Of a stretch of 64,000 nt of DNA, positions 43,154 to 52,117 are shown piece by piece. The position numbers were made by a program, and so were the translations under genes. Origin of the DNA: DASUBV01 sp963822485 (GTDB lineage: Bacteria > Actinomycetota > Actinomycetes > Streptosporangiales > Streptosporangiaceae); contig CAWGHW010000011.1 of assembly GCA_963822485.1 (NCBI GenBank), positions 1 to 64,000 of the forward strand, read 5' to 3'. Every line of letters starts with the position of its first letter. The stretch's first letter is position 1. The notes beneath the pieces were generated by a model. The model saw only the letters and a program-made list of their open reading frames with translations, searched no databases and had not been told where the DNA came from.

Positions 43154-43690
43154 TTAGCTCGTGCTGGCCGGGCTGCCGTTGGCGGCGGGCGCCTGGCGGC
43201 TGGTGACGGCGCGGCCCCGCGCGGCCAGCGTCCCGGTGCGGCCCAGCAGCATCGCGATGGACAGGAAGATGAGGCTGTCGGTGAGCGCGCCGACCGTGAT
43301 CCGCTCGGTGAGCAGCCAGCTCCCGAGCTGCTGGCTGAACACGTGACTGGCGCCGTAGTCGAAGTAGATACGGCCGGCCGCGACCGCGACCCACACCGCA
43401 GCGTAGCCCCAGCCACCCTGGGAGACGGCCCGGCCGGCGGCGGGGTCGTAGCTGACCCGCAGCAGCGCGGCGGCCAGCACGCCCAGGGCCAGGCCCGCGG
43501 CGGTGCCGGCGGCCTCCAGGGCCAGGCCGCTGCCCGAGGAGGCGGCGCCCTTGAAGAAGAACGGGACGATGATGGCCGCGGCGATGAACGGGCGCAGCAG
43601 CCGCAGCGGCGTGATCTTGCGGCGGCCGAGGTCGGCCGTCAGCACCACGGCGAGAAAGACGAGGCTGATAATCCAGACGCTGGCGTCCAC
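43154..43690 (-). CDS. CcdC/DUF1453-like membrane protein
   Basis: 178 residues with about five membrane segments: WIISLVFLAVVLTADLGRRKITP, RPFIAAAIIVPFFFKGA, LEAAGTAAGLALGVLAAALL, then YAAVWVAVAAGRIYFDYGASH and LTDSLIFLSIAMLLGRTG. The Arg-rich first loop and the overall layout resemble CcdC-like proteins; the assignment is tentative. GTG 43690 has AAGGA six bases upstream; the frame is open much further but non-coding. Divergent from the histidine kinase gene. Confidence 0.65.
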   Translation of the reverse strand: MDASVWIISLVFLAVVLTADLGRRKITPLRLLRPFIAAAIIVPFFFKGAASSGSGLALEAAGTAAGLALGVLAAALLRVSYDPAAGRAVSQGGWGYAAVWVAVAAGRIYFDYGASHVFSQQLGSWLLTERITVGALTDSLIFLSIAMLLGRTGTLAARGRAVTSRQAPAANGSPASTS

Positions 43691-43740
43691 GGTAGTCCTT
43701 ACTGAAAGTCCGGCACGGGTACGCCCTGGCGACGCTAGAG

Positions 43741-43772
43741 GCCGCGGGCCGGGCGGCGCGCCGGCCCGCGGC
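43741..43772. other. Perfect 12-bp stem in the divergent gap
   Basis: GCCGCGGGCCGG at 43741-43752 and its complement at 43761-43772 enclose GCGGCGCG. The stem lies 51 bp upstream of the CcdC-like gene and 150 bp before the kinase start. It could be a regulatory stem; nothing else is visible in 43691-43921. Confidence 0.5.
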
Positions 43773-43921
43773 TTGATCCCGGGTGGAGCACGCCGGGTCC
43801 ACCCGTCGTCCACCCGGCGGCCGTCGCGGCCGGGCCGGCCGGAGGATACGGTTGGTGGCGACCAGCGCGGGCTCGCCGGCGGGGATCGCCTCCGGGCCCG
43901 GCGGCCCAGGCAGGAGAGCCC

Positions 43922-45124
43922 GTGCTTCGTTCGCTCGCCCACGGCAGCGTCGTCTCGCCCGGCCGGCCGGTGGACTTCACCCGCGCGGTCGACCGGTTCC
44001 GGGCCCTTGGCGTGGTCGCCGGGCTGGCGGCGGTGGTGATCTTCACGCAGCCGCGGCCGTGGCAGGACGGCGGCCGCGGCGTGGCGGTCGCGGTCACCGT
44101 GGGCCTGTCCGCGACCGGCTGGATCGCCTGGATGCTGGCCGCGCGCTGGCCCCGGCTGCTGATCCCCGGGCTGGTCCTGATGGGCGGCGCGGGCGGCGTG
44201 CTGACCGGGCTGTCCCCGGCCAGCGCGGCGGCGGCGGTCGGCGCCCTGGCCGCGTTCAGCGCGGGTGACACGCTGCGACCGGACCTGTCGGCCGGCATCG
44301 CCGCCGAGATCCTGGCCGCGTTCCTGGGCGTGACGCTGGCCACCGGCCAGACGACCGGATTCCTGGCCGGCTACCCGATCGTCTTCGCCGGCATGTGGGT
44401 GCTGGGCGTGACCCGCCGCGCCTACCGCATCCGGGCCTACCAGGCCGAGGAGACGCTGAGCCAGACCCGCCGGGCGCACGAGGCCGAGGCCCAGGCGGTC
44501 GCGCTGGCCGAGCGGACCAGGATCGCGCGGGAGGTCCACGACGTGCTGGCCCACTCGCTGGCCGCCGTGGCGGTGAACCTCCAGGCGGCCGAGGGGCTCC
44601 TCGGCGCCGGCACGCTGCCGCGGGACAATCCCGAGCTGGCCAAGGCCATCGACTGCGTGACCCGGGCCGGCAGCCTGACCAGGGACGGCCTGGCCGCGGC
44701 CCGGCGGGCGGTGCTCGCGCTGCGCGAGGACGCCCAGCCGCTGCCCGAGCAGCTGTCCGTCCTGGCCGTCCAGTACCGGGAGGTGGGCGACCTGGCCGTC
44801 GAGGTCTCGGTGACCGGCGAGGAGCGGCCGCTGTCCGCCGAGGCGGGCCTGGCCGCGTACCGGACGGCGCAGGAGGCCCTGACCAACGCGCGCAAGCACG
44901 CGCCCGGCCAGCCGGTCCGGCTGGCCCTGGCCTACGAGCCGGGCCAGGTCACCGTGAGCGTGGCCAACCCCCTGCCGCCCGACGGCGCCGCCGGGCAGCT
45001 GGCCGCGAGCGGGGCCGGCTACGGCCTGGCCGGGCTGCGGGAGCGGGCCGCGCTGGCGGGCGGGTCGTTAGCGGCCGGCCCGCAGGACGGGCAGTGGCAG
45101 GTCCACCTGAGGATCCCGACGTGA
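43922..45124 (+). CDS. NarL-type sensor histidine kinase
   Basis: 400 residues. Four to five membrane segments fill residues about 30-165; the dimerisation H-box REVHDVLAHSL (HisKA_3) is near residue 210, the N-box includes NARKHAP, and the G-box is GYGLAGLRERAAL. No extracytoplasmic sensor domain of note, so it may sense the membrane. GTGA overlap with the response regulator gene shows they form one two-component system. Signal unknown. Confidence 0.9.
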   Translation: MLRSLAHGSVVSPGRPVDFTRAVDRFRALGVVAGLAAVVIFTQPRPWQDGGRGVAVAVTVGLSATGWIAWMLAARWPRLLIPGLVLMGGAGGVLTGLSPASAAAAVGALAAFSAGDTLRPDLSAGIAAEILAAFLGVTLATGQTTGFLAGYPIVFAGMWVLGVTRRAYRIRAYQAEETLSQTRRAHEAEAQAVALAERTRIAREVHDVLAHSLAAVAVNLQAAEGLLGAGTLPRDNPELAKAIDCVTRAGSLTRDGLAAARRAVLALREDAQPLPEQLSVLAVQYREVGDLAVEVSVTGEERPLSAEAGLAAYRTAQEALTNARKHAPGQPVRLALAYEPGQVTVSVANPLPPDGAAGQLAASGAGYGLAGLRERAALAGGSLAAGPQDGQWQVHLRIPT

Positions 45125-45864
45125 CGGTGCTGCCCAGGGGGGACACGGCGCGCCCTGGGGACACCCCAGGCCCCGATGGCCCCAACCCCCCCGCGCCGCC
45201 TGGCGGCGGCAGTGCCGAGGAAGCGGTGACCGTGGTGGTGGCCGACGACCAGTCCGCCGTCCGCGAGGGCCTGGTGCTGCTGCTCGGCACGCTGCCCGGC
45301 ATCGCCGTGGTGGGCGAGGCCGGGGACGGCGAGGCCGCGCTGGCCGCCGTGGCCGCGCTGGCGCCCCAGGTCGTGCTCATGGACCTGAACATGCCCGGCT
45401 GCGACGGGGTCGAGGCCACCCGCCGGGTCCGGGCCGGCTTCCCGCGGACCAGGGTCGTGGTGCTGACCACCTACTCCGACGACGACTCGATCATCGGCGC
45501 CCTCCAGGCCGGCGCACTGGGCTACCTGACCAAGGACGCGACCAGGGCCGAGATCGGGCGGGCCGTGCACGCCGCCGCCGCGGGCCAGGCCGTGCTGGCC
45601 CCCGAGGTGCAGCAGCGGCTGCTGGCCGCCGCCGCCCGGGCGGGCGGCCCGGCCCCGGACGACGAGCGTGACCTCACCCCGCGCGAGTCAGAGGTGCTGC
45701 GCCTCATCGCGGCCGGGCAGTCCAACCGGGAGATCGCCCGGGCGCTGGTGGTCAGCGAGGCAACGGTCAAGACCCACGTGAACCGGATCTTCGCCAAGAC
45801 CGGCTCACGGGACCGGGCCCAGGCCACCCGGTACGCCTACACCCACGGCTACGCCGGGCCGTAA
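45121..45864 (+). CDS. NarL/LuxR-family response regulator
   Basis: 247 residues. A Pro/Gly-rich leader of about 35 residues precedes the receiver domain: VVVADDQSAVREGL, phosphorylation site VLMDLNMPGCDG, conserved lysine in YLTKDATRAE. The C-terminal LuxR HTH is LTPRESEVLRLIAAGQSNREIA with VSEATVKTHVNRIFAK. GTG 45121 overlaps the kinase stop. Its last 60 bp overlap the convergent GlxA-type gene. Confidence 0.92.
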   Translation: MTVLPRGDTARPGDTPGPDGPNPPAPPGGGSAEEAVTVVVADDQSAVREGLVLLLGTLPGIAVVGEAGDGEAALAAVAALAPQVVLMDLNMPGCDGVEATRRVRAGFPRTRVVVLTTYSDDDSIIGALQAGALGYLTKDATRAEIGRAVHAAAAGQAVLAPEVQQRLLAAAARAGGPAPDDERDLTPRESEVLRLIAAGQSNREIARALVVSEATVKTHVNRIFAKTGSRDRAQATRYAYTHGYAGP

Positions 45865-47004
45865 CCCGGCCAGGGGCTGCCGGGCGCGGAACGCGCTGCG
45901 ATAGCCCTGCGGCGTCGTGCGCAGCGCCCGGCGGAAGTGCTTGCGCAGGTTATCCGCGGTGCAGAAGCCGCTGCGGGCCGCGACCGCCTCCACCGGCAGG
46001 TCCGAGGTCTCCAGCAGCCGCTGGGCCAGCCGGACCCGCTCGCGGGTCAGCCACTGGTAGGGCGTCGTGCCGGTGGCGGCCAGGAACCGGCGGGCGAACG
46101 TGCGCGGGCTCATGGCCGCCCGGGCGGCCAGGTCATCGATCGCCACCGCCTCGTCCAGGTGCTCCTGGAGCCAGGCCATCGTGTCAGCGAACAGGTTCGC
46201 GCCGTCCAGCACCGGCATCGGCGCCTCGATGAACTGGGCCTGGCCGCCGTCCCGCTGCGGCGGGACGACCAGGTCGCGGGCGACCCGGGTGGCGATCTCG
46301 GTGCCGTAGTCCCGGCGGACCACGTGCAGGCACAGGTCGAGGCTGGCCGCGGAGCCGGCCGAGGTCAGCAGGTCCCCGTCGTCCACGTAGAGCACGCCGG
46401 GGTCCACCGCGACCCGCGGATGGCGCCGGGCCAGGTCCGCGCACTCGGACCAGTGGGTGGTCGCCGGGCGGCCGTCCAGCAGCCCGGCCGCGGCCAGCAC
46501 GAACGCGCCCGTGCAGAGCGACACGATGCGGCAGCCGCGGGCGCTGGCCGCGCGCAGCGCGTCCAGGACCTCGGCCGGCACCTGCTCGAGCAGGTCGGTC
46601 GGCGTCACGACCACCGTGCCGGCCGTGCCGAGCGCCTCCAGCCCGTGCGGCACCTCGATCCGGAACCCCGCGTCGGTCAGCGCCGAGTCGCTGGGGCCGC
46701 AGACCGACATCCGGTACCACGGCACGCCGAACCACGCCCCGTACGGGCCGCCGAACACGTCGCAGGCCACGCCCAGCTCCATCAGCGACAGGCCGTCGCA
46801 GACGACCACGGCCACGTCCTCGCCCGCGCCGGTCGCTCCGGCCCGGATCGCCGCGCCCGCGCCCGTGCCGGTCGCTCTGGCCCGGATCGCCTTGCCCGCG
46901 CCGGTCGCTCCGGCTCGGATCGCCTTGCCCGCGCCGGTCGCTCTGGCCCGGATCGCCTCGCCCTCACTCGCCCGGCCGCCGCTCACTCCGCCCCCGATCG
47001 CCAT
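45805..47004 (-). CDS. GlxA-family transcriptional regulator (DJ-1/PfpI plus AraC)
   Basis: 399 residues. An unusual N-terminal repeat (AIRAGATGAGK units, 33-bp DNA repeats at 46819-46965) precedes VAVVVCDGLSLMELGVACDVFG, the DJ-1/PfpI domain with SLCTGAFVLAAAGLLDGRPATTHW. The C-terminal AraC domain has two HTHs: AIDDLAARAAMSPRTFARRF and PVEAVAARSGFCTADNLRKHF. The regular start may be GTG 46815, which would remove the repeat; ATG 47004 is the longest reasonable. The ligand and targets are unknown. Confidence 0.85.
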   Translation of the reverse strand: MAIGGGVSGGRASEGEAIRARATGAGKAIRAGATGAGKAIRARATGTGAGAAIRAGATGAGEDVAVVVCDGLSLMELGVACDVFGGPYGAWFGVPWYRMSVCGPSDSALTDAGFRIEVPHGLEALGTAGTVVVTPTDLLEQVPAEVLDALRAASARGCRIVSLCTGAFVLAAAGLLDGRPATTHWSECADLARRHPRVAVDPGVLYVDDGDLLTSAGSAASLDLCLHVVRRDYGTEIATRVARDLVVPPQRDGGQAQFIEAPMPVLDGANLFADTMAWLQEHLDEAVAIDDLAARAAMSPRTFARRFLAATGTTPYQWLTRERVRLAQRLLETSDLPVEAVAARSGFCTADNLRKHFRRALRTTPQGYRSAFRARQPLAGLRPGVAVGVGVPGGLGPVP

Positions 47005-47077
47005 TGTGGCAGTTTTGTCGCGCACTATGTCAATGATGCCACTGTCGGGGCCGGGTGACCAGGGCCACCATGGACAT

Positions 47078-47641
47078 ATGGACGGCAACAACGGACCCGC
47101 AGCCACGGCCACCCCGCTCGCCCCGGCCCGCACTCCTTCCCGCGCCCGGCTGGTCCTGCACGACTCGCGGGGCTCCGGCCGGCTCGTGGGCCGCCCGTTC
47201 CGGGGCCTGGACCGAGCCCTGGCCCGGGCCCGCGCGCTGCGCCTGGACCGCGACCTCGCCGCCGGGCGCCCGCCTGAGGACAGCTGGCTGCTGGCCGCGC
47301 GGGCCCAGGACCTCGTGGCCGTCCGGACCCGCCAGGTGCTGGCCGGGGACTGGGAGCACCTGCTGCGGGTGATCCGGCGGCCGGCCGTGTCGCGCTCCCC
47401 GCTGGCCGCCATCTGCCGCCACCGTGTCGCCGCCGCCGAGCCCGACATTCGCGAGATGGTGTCCCGGCTGCTCGCCCCGCTGCCGGTCAGCGCCCGCGGC
47501 GTGGCCACCGCCAGCACCCTGCTCGGCGACGGCGCCGGGCCGCTGTACAACCGGGGCAGCCGCCGCGACCTGGCCGCCGATGTCCGGCGGGCCACCCGCC
47601 AGCTCGACCCCGCCCTCTCGCTGTTCCCGCCCGAGGCCTAG
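47078..47641 (+). CDS. Hypothetical Arg/Ala-rich protein
   Basis: 187 residues without a recognised domain. Recognisable stretches: RLVLHDSRGSGRLVGRPFRG, DSWLLAARAQDLVAVRTRQVLAGDWEHLLR, and AGPLYNRGSRRDLAADVRRA. Highly basic and predicted helical, with no membrane segment. ATG 47078 gives the expected G/C bias; ATG 47070 is out of frame. Divergent from the GlxA-type gene. Confidence 0.6.
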   Translation: MDGNNGPAATATPLAPARTPSRARLVLHDSRGSGRLVGRPFRGLDRALARARALRLDRDLAAGRPPEDSWLLAARAQDLVAVRTRQVLAGDWEHLLRVIRRPAVSRSPLAAICRHRVAAAEPDIREMVSRLLAPLPVSARGVATASTLLGDGAGPLYNRGSRRDLAADVRRATRQLDPALSLFPPEA

Positions 47642-47664
47642 CAGTACCTAGCCGCCGGCCAGCG

Positions 47665-48161
47665 TCACGCCTCCGGCCGGCGGCTGGCGCCGGCGGGGCC
47701 GTCCAGTATCTCCAGCATCATCTGCCTCAGGCGGCCCTGATCGGCCGGCGACAGAGGGCGCAGGATTTCCCGCTCGATCTCGGTACCGATCAAGGCCAGA
47801 TCGCGTGCGATCCCGCGCCCCGCCTCGGTCAGATCCAGGACCCGGCGGCGCCGGTCGCCGGGTCAACCTCGCGCCCGATCAGGCCGCGCTCGACGAGGGA
47901 CTCGACAATCGGCACGGTGTTGCGCGGGTCCACGCCGATCAGCTCGGCCAGCCGCTGCTGGCCGACCGGACCGGCCTCGCCAAGCGTCATCAGCGCCTTG
48001 TACTGGCTGGGGTTCACGTCGAAGTCGGCCAGCATGGCCGCCCAGCGCTGGTAGGCCAGCGATCCGGTCTTGGCCAGCAGGTACCAGGTGCTGTCCAGGA
48101 AGAACGGCCCGCCAGGGATCCGGTGGCCCGTGGCATCGCCCATGCCCGCCGCTGATATCAC
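47665..48161 (-). pseudogene. MarR-family regulator with one frame shift
   Basis: The first frame gives LLAKTGSLAYQRWAAMLADF, then VGQQRLAELIGVDPRNTVPIVESLVERGLIGREVDP, the winged helix. It then runs into a stop. The third frame carries the missing wing and C-terminus, RRVLDLTEAGRGIARDLALIG to ASRRPEA and TGA 47667-47665. Adding one G near 47857 restores VDPADRRRRVLDLTEAG, the canonical MarR wing. Divergent from a DHA2 exporter, which it probably represses if intact. Confidence 0.8.
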
Positions 48162-48184
48162 GCGGCAATTCTACGGTAGGCATG

Positions 48185-48194
48185 TATCATGATA
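48185..48194. promoter_or_regulatory. Candidate MarR operator TATCATGATA
   Basis: A perfect 10-bp palindrome in an AT-rich island of the marR/MFS divergent gap, flanked by ATGTAT copies at 48182 and 48205. MarR sites are typically of this size and place. Confidence 0.45.
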
Positions 48195-48274
48195 GACATG
48201 AACCATGTATATACGACGGCGGCCAGCACCGGGCTGGCGCTGACCTACAGTGAGCCAGAGCAGTCCGGAGGACG

Positions 48275-49774
48275 GTGCTGATGCCGGAGCAGGAACAGCA
48301 GATGACGGCCGGGCCGGCCACAGGCGCGGGCGGCGAAGGCCGGCGTGCTCACGTTCCCGACGGGCTCATCCTCGCGCTCGCCTGCGTGGCGCAGTTCATG
48401 GTCGTCCTCGACGTGTCGATCGTCAACGTGGCCCTGCCGTCGATCGGCCGGGAACTGCACTACAGCGCGACCGGCTTGCAGTGGGTCGTCAACGCTTACG
48501 TGCTCACCTTCGCGGGTTTCCTGCTGCTCGGCGGGCGCGCCGCGGACCTGTTCGGCCGCCGCCGCGTCTTCGTGGCCGGGCTCGCCCTGTTCACCCTGGC
48601 CAGCCTGGCCGGGGGCGCCGCCCAGACGGCCGGCTGGCTGACCGCCGCCAGGGCGGTCCAGGGGATCGGCGGCGCCCTGCTGTCACCGGCGACGCTCACC
48701 ATCATCGTGACGACGTTCCCGCCCGATCGCCGGGCCCGTGCCCTCGGCATCTGGAGTGCCGTGGCGGGCGCCGGCGGAGCCGCGGGATCAATCCTGGGCG
48801 GCATCCTCACGTCGGCGCTGTCCTGGCGCTGGGTGCTGTTCGTGAACATCCCGATCGGGGTGATCACGACGATAGCGGCCCTCGCCTGGCTCACCGAGAC
48901 CGCGCGCTCCGGCCCTGACGCCGGCCCTGCTGCCGCGCCCGGTGCCGCGCCTGCGCGGCGCCTCGACGTGGCCGGGGCGATCACCGTCACCGCCGGGCTC
49001 GGCGTGCTGATCTATGCCATCGTCGGCACCGAGTCACACCCCTGGGGCTCGGCCCGGACGATCGCCCTGCTGGCGGCGGCGGCCATCCTGCTGGCCGCCT
49101 TCGCGGTCATCGAGCTGCGCCTGGCCCGCGTGCCGCTGGTGCCGCTTGACCTGTTCCACTCGCGCTCGGTGTCCGCGGGCAATGCGGTGATGTTCCTGGT
49201 CGGGGCGGCGTTCTTCTCGATGTGGTACTTCCTGTCGCTGTTCCTGCAGAACGTCCTGGGCTACAGCGCGCTGCGGGCCGGCACGGCCTTCGTGCCGATG
49301 GCCATCATGATCATCGTCGGCGCTCAGGCCAGCTCGCGCCTGCTGCCCAGGCTCGGCGTCCGGCCGCTGCTGATGACCGGCACGCTGCTCGCCGCCGGCG
49401 GCTTCGCCTGGATATCGCGGATCGATCCGCACGCGTCGTACTGGGGCCAGGTGTTCGGGCCGGGCTGCATCATCGCGCTCGCGCTGGGCGTGCTGTTCAC
49501 CCCGCTGGCCGCGGCCGCGACCGCGGGCGTGCCGGTCCACCAGGCGGGACTGGCGTCCGGCGTGCTCAACACCTCCCGCCAGGTGGGCGGCTCGCTGGGC
49601 CTGGCCATCCTGGCCACCGTCGCCACCGATCGCACCGCGGCCCTGGCCGGCCTCGGCCAGCGGGCCGCGCTCAGCAGCGGGTATGCCCGCGCCTTCGAGC
49701 TGGCCGCGGCCGCCTGCCTGCTCGCGTTCGTGGCGTCGCTCGCGATACCGCCGATCCGGCGGCGGCCGGCCTAG
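48275..49774 (+). CDS. MFS drug exporter, DHA2 (EmrB/QacA) type
   Basis: 499 residues, about 14 membrane segments. ACVAQFMVVLDVSIVNVALPSIG is motif D1 of DHA2, GGRAADLFGRRRVFVAGLALF motif A, and GGILTSALSWRWVLFVNIPIG motif C. GGAGG precedes GTG 48275 and ATG 48281; either may start it. It is divergent from the MarR gene, the usual layout for an inducible multidrug pump. Confidence 0.9.
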   Translation: MLMPEQEQQMTAGPATGAGGEGRRAHVPDGLILALACVAQFMVVLDVSIVNVALPSIGRELHYSATGLQWVVNAYVLTFAGFLLLGGRAADLFGRRRVFVAGLALFTLASLAGGAAQTAGWLTAARAVQGIGGALLSPATLTIIVTTFPPDRRARALGIWSAVAGAGGAAGSILGGILTSALSWRWVLFVNIPIGVITTIAALAWLTETARSGPDAGPAAAPGAAPARRLDVAGAITVTAGLGVLIYAIVGTESHPWGSARTIALLAAAAILLAAFAVIELRLARVPLVPLDLFHSRSVSAGNAVMFLVGAAFFSMWYFLSLFLQNVLGYSALRAGTAFVPMAIMIIVGAQASSRLLPRLGVRPLLMTGTLLAAGGFAWISRIDPHASYWGQVFGPGCIIALALGVLFTPLAAAATAGVPVHQAGLASGVLNTSRQVGGSLGLAILATVATDRTAALAGLGQRAALSSGYARAFELAAAACLLAFVASLAIPPIRRRPA

Positions 49775-49840
49775 CGATTACTGGTTCCCGTGCCTTGAAC
49801 CTGGCGGATCGGCGCCAGCAGCAAGAGACAGCCGAGGGCA

Positions 49841-49878
49841 GATCCCGCCGGGCAGGTCAGAGTCTGCGCGGCGGGATC
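49841..49878. terminator. Hairpin between convergent genes
   Basis: GATCCCGCCG at 49841-49850 and CGGCGGGATC at 49869-49878 form a 10-bp stem. It overlaps the stop of the peptidase E gene and lies 66 bp after the exporter stop, so it can serve both directions. Confidence 0.55.
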
Positions 49879-50585
49879 GGCTCGTCGTGGTAGCCGCCGT
49901 CGGGGGACGGCTCCACCCGCCAGGCCCGGGCGCCATCCCGCATGGCGACGGCTTCGTGCAGTTCGGTGCCGATGTAGTGCAGGCCGACGCCGTCCTCGGT
50001 GGCGTACCCGGCCGGGAGTGCGCCGCTGGCTACGTACTCGCGGTAGACGCGGCGGCGGGGCTGGTCATCGAGCGAGTCATGCACCCCGTTGCTGCCGGGC
50101 AGCAGGCCCAGGCCGTCGGTGAACACGGCCAGGGAGTCACCGAAGGAGTCGGTCGGCCCGCCGCGGTGCCAGCACAGGCTGCCGGCGCTCCACCCGGCGA
50201 GCACCACCCCCGCCTCCCAGCATTCCCGCATGACCGGGGCCAGGCCATGCGCCCGCCACACCGCCATCAGGTTGACCACGCTGCCGCCCCCGACCAGCAG
50301 CACGTCCTGCGCCATCAGATGCGCCCCGACATCGGGCACGCTGGGCTGGGTGAACAGCTTCAGCACGCTGAAGGCGACGCCCTTACGGCCAGCGAAAACC
50401 TCGGACACCGCGTCAATCGCGGACGGTGAATCACCGGTAGCCGTGGGGATGAAGCAGACCCGCTTCTGCCCGCCGCCAGCCGCGAGGCTCACCGCGTACT
50501 CCAGGAACGCCGGGTCGCGCTTCTCACCCGGCGGGCGGTTCAGGACCCCGGAGAAAGCGAACACCTGTCTCGGCCTGACGGGCAC
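49857..50585 (-). CDS. Peptidase E (S51 family) Ser-hydrolase
   Basis: 242 residues. LLVGGGSVVNLMAVWRAHGL and the nucleophile elbow LAGWSAGSLCWHRGGPTDSFG are diagnostic of S51 peptidases, with the later GLGLLPGSNGVHDS. Family members cleave Asp-X dipeptides or are cyanophycinase-like. No signal peptide. It lies 72 bp downstream of the aldo/keto reductase on the same strand. Confidence 0.88.
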   Translation of the reverse strand: MPVRPRQVFAFSGVLNRPPGEKRDPAFLEYAVSLAAGGGQKRVCFIPTATGDSPSAIDAVSEVFAGRKGVAFSVLKLFTQPSVPDVGAHLMAQDVLLVGGGSVVNLMAVWRAHGLAPVMRECWEAGVVLAGWSAGSLCWHRGGPTDSFGDSLAVFTDGLGLLPGSNGVHDSLDDQPRRRVYREYVASGALPAGYATEDGVGLHYIGTELHEAVAMRDGARAWRVEPSPDGGYHDEPIPPRRL

Positions 50586-50657
50586 CTTTACAGGCTAACG
50601 ATCCTTACGGCAAGGGCTACCGGGTTGCGCTGACGTATGCCTACGAGCTCAATCCCG

Positions 50658-51656
50658 CTACGGGCTCAACCCCGGCTCGGGCACGGGCGCCCGCGCGTCG
50701 ATGAGGCCCGCGGCGCGCAGGTCCGCCCACAGCGCCGCGGGCACCTCAGCCTCGAACGCGGCCAGGTTGCTGGCCACCTCGGCCGCGGTGCGCATGCCCA
50801 GCACGATCCCCGCCACCACCGGGTGCAGCAGCGGGAACGCCATCGCCGCCTGCGGCAGCGTCACCCCGTGGGCCTCGCAGATGTCCGCGATGCGGTGCAC
50901 CCGCGCCACCACCTCGGGCGGCGCGGGCACGTAGTCGTAGTGGGCGTCCGCGGCCGGCCGCGGCGTGGCCAGCAGGCCGGAGTTGAAGACCGACGCGCCC
51001 AGCACCGAGACCCCGCGTTCCGCGCAGGCCGGCATGAGGTCGTCCAGGGCGCTGTGGTTCAGCAGCGTGTACCGGCCGGACAGCATCACCACGTCCACGT
51101 CCGCCTCGCGGACCAGCCGGGTCAGCAGGGCGTGGTCGTACATGCCCGCGCCGATGGCGCCCACCACGCCCTCCGCGCGCAGCTCGGCCAGCGCCGGGTA
51201 GCCGTCCCGCAGCGCGTCCTCGAAGTGCTGCTCCGCGTCGTGCAGGAACAGCACGTCGATCCGGTCGGTGTCCAGCCGGGCCAGCGAGTCCGCGACGCTG
51301 CGCCGCACCCCGTCGCGGGTGAAGTCCCACACCCGGCGGTGTGTCGCCGGCACCTCGAACGCCTCGTCCAGCTGGCCGGCCGCGTCCTGCGGCACCAGCA
51401 GCCGGCCCACCTTGGTCGAGAGCGTGAACTCGGCGCGCGGCTTGTCGCGCAGCGCCGCGCCAATCCGGCGCTCCGAGGTCCCGATGCCGTAGTGCGGCGA
51501 GGTGTCGAAGTAGCGGATCCCGCCGTCCCAGCCCGCGGCCAGCGCGGCCGCCGCCGTGTCATCGTCCAGCGCCGCGTACAGGCCGCCCAGCGGTCCGCCG
51601 CCGAAGCCGAGCTCGGTCACCTGCACCGCGCTGCGCCCGAGCCGGTTCTTCTTCAC
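50658..51656 (-). CDS. Aldo/keto reductase
   Basis: 332 residues. ELGFGGGPLGGLY opens the barrel, then YFDTSPHYGIGTSERRIGAAL with catalytic Asp and Tyr, lysine in STKVG, and LDVLFLHDAE-type strand DRIDVLFLHDAE. Late GASVFNSGLLATP and GIVLGMRTAAEV bind NADP. It resembles sugar (fucose or arabinose) dehydrogenases. GTG 51656 begins KKNRLGRSAVQV behind GGAGGG; the same start sequence recurs as a remnant at 55284. Confidence 0.88.
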   Translation of the reverse strand: MKKNRLGRSAVQVTELGFGGGPLGGLYAALDDDTAAAALAAGWDGGIRYFDTSPHYGIGTSERRIGAALRDKPRAEFTLSTKVGRLLVPQDAAGQLDEAFEVPATHRRVWDFTRDGVRRSVADSLARLDTDRIDVLFLHDAEQHFEDALRDGYPALAELRAEGVVGAIGAGMYDHALLTRLVREADVDVVMLSGRYTLLNHSALDDLMPACAERGVSVLGASVFNSGLLATPRPAADAHYDYVPAPPEVVARVHRIADICEAHGVTLPQAAMAFPLLHPVVAGIVLGMRTAAEVASNLAAFEAEVPAALWADLRAAGLIDARAPVPEPGLSP

Positions 51657-51732
51657 GTCGCCGCCCTCCTGTCCGTCCTCATCATCTCAGCTGGCTCAGC
51701 ATCGCCTCGTTCCGCGGGATCGCGACCCAGCC
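51628..51732. repeat. Direct repeat copy A: DUF429 end plus aldo/keto reductase start
   Basis: 105 bp matching 55256-55360 without gaps and with 10 mismatches (about 90 percent). On the minus strand it holds the last DUF429 codons (GWVAIPRNEAMLSQLR, stop), a short spacer with GGAGGG, and the first reductase codons. Confidence 0.92.
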
Positions 51733-51750
51733 GTCCTCTGCGGGTGCGCC
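51682..51750 (-). pseudogene. DUF429 3'-end remnant
   Basis: The frame reads EDGWVAIPRNEAMLSQLR and stops at TGA 51684-51682, 25 bases before the reductase start. It is the counterpart of TEGWVAIPPNETTLSQLP at the end of the DUF429 pseudogene at 55310. The rest of the gene is absent. Confidence 0.75.
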
Positions 51751-52117
51751 GCCCGAACCTTATTGCGGGCCCTATCGAGCAGCCGGTAGGGTGCCTCAGG
51801 TCGGTCGCAGGCATGCCCATGCAGCGCCGACCTCGGATATGCCTAGTTCCGCAGCTCCCTAAACAGTCTGATAAGGATGGGTTCATAGGCTAGAAGCTGC
51901 CTGAAGCGTGTCATTCCCCTTGTCACCTCTGTTGAGGTTGTTGCCCGGTCCTGAGGCTCAGGCAGATCAGGAGCCGGGGAGTGCCAGGAGATTCTAGGAA
52001 TGTCTGCTTGGAACGTTTCTGCGACGCGAGCGGTCACTTTGTGTCCTAGTCGAGAAGCGTGCGCAGTTGTTCTGTGAAATGCTTCGTCGCTCAGGCTGAT
52101 CATGTACTGTGGCCCGC
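51751..52117. other. AT-richer gap in the island
   Basis: About 370 bp with clearly lower GC than the neighbours. A minus-strand 86-codon frame (51843-52103, MISLSDEAFHRTTAHASRLG) is open but has no ribosome site or family. It includes the DUF397 promoter region (CATGTACTGT near 52101). Confidence 0.5.

Noticed and set aside
43154..44899. Very long N-terminal extension of the CcdC-like gene
   Set aside because: The extension is antisense to the histidine kinase; GTG 43690 with AAGGA is the sensible start.
51843..52103. 86-codon minus-strand frame in the island
   Set aside because: No ribosome site, no family and it spans the DUF397 promoter; kept only as a note in the gap entry.
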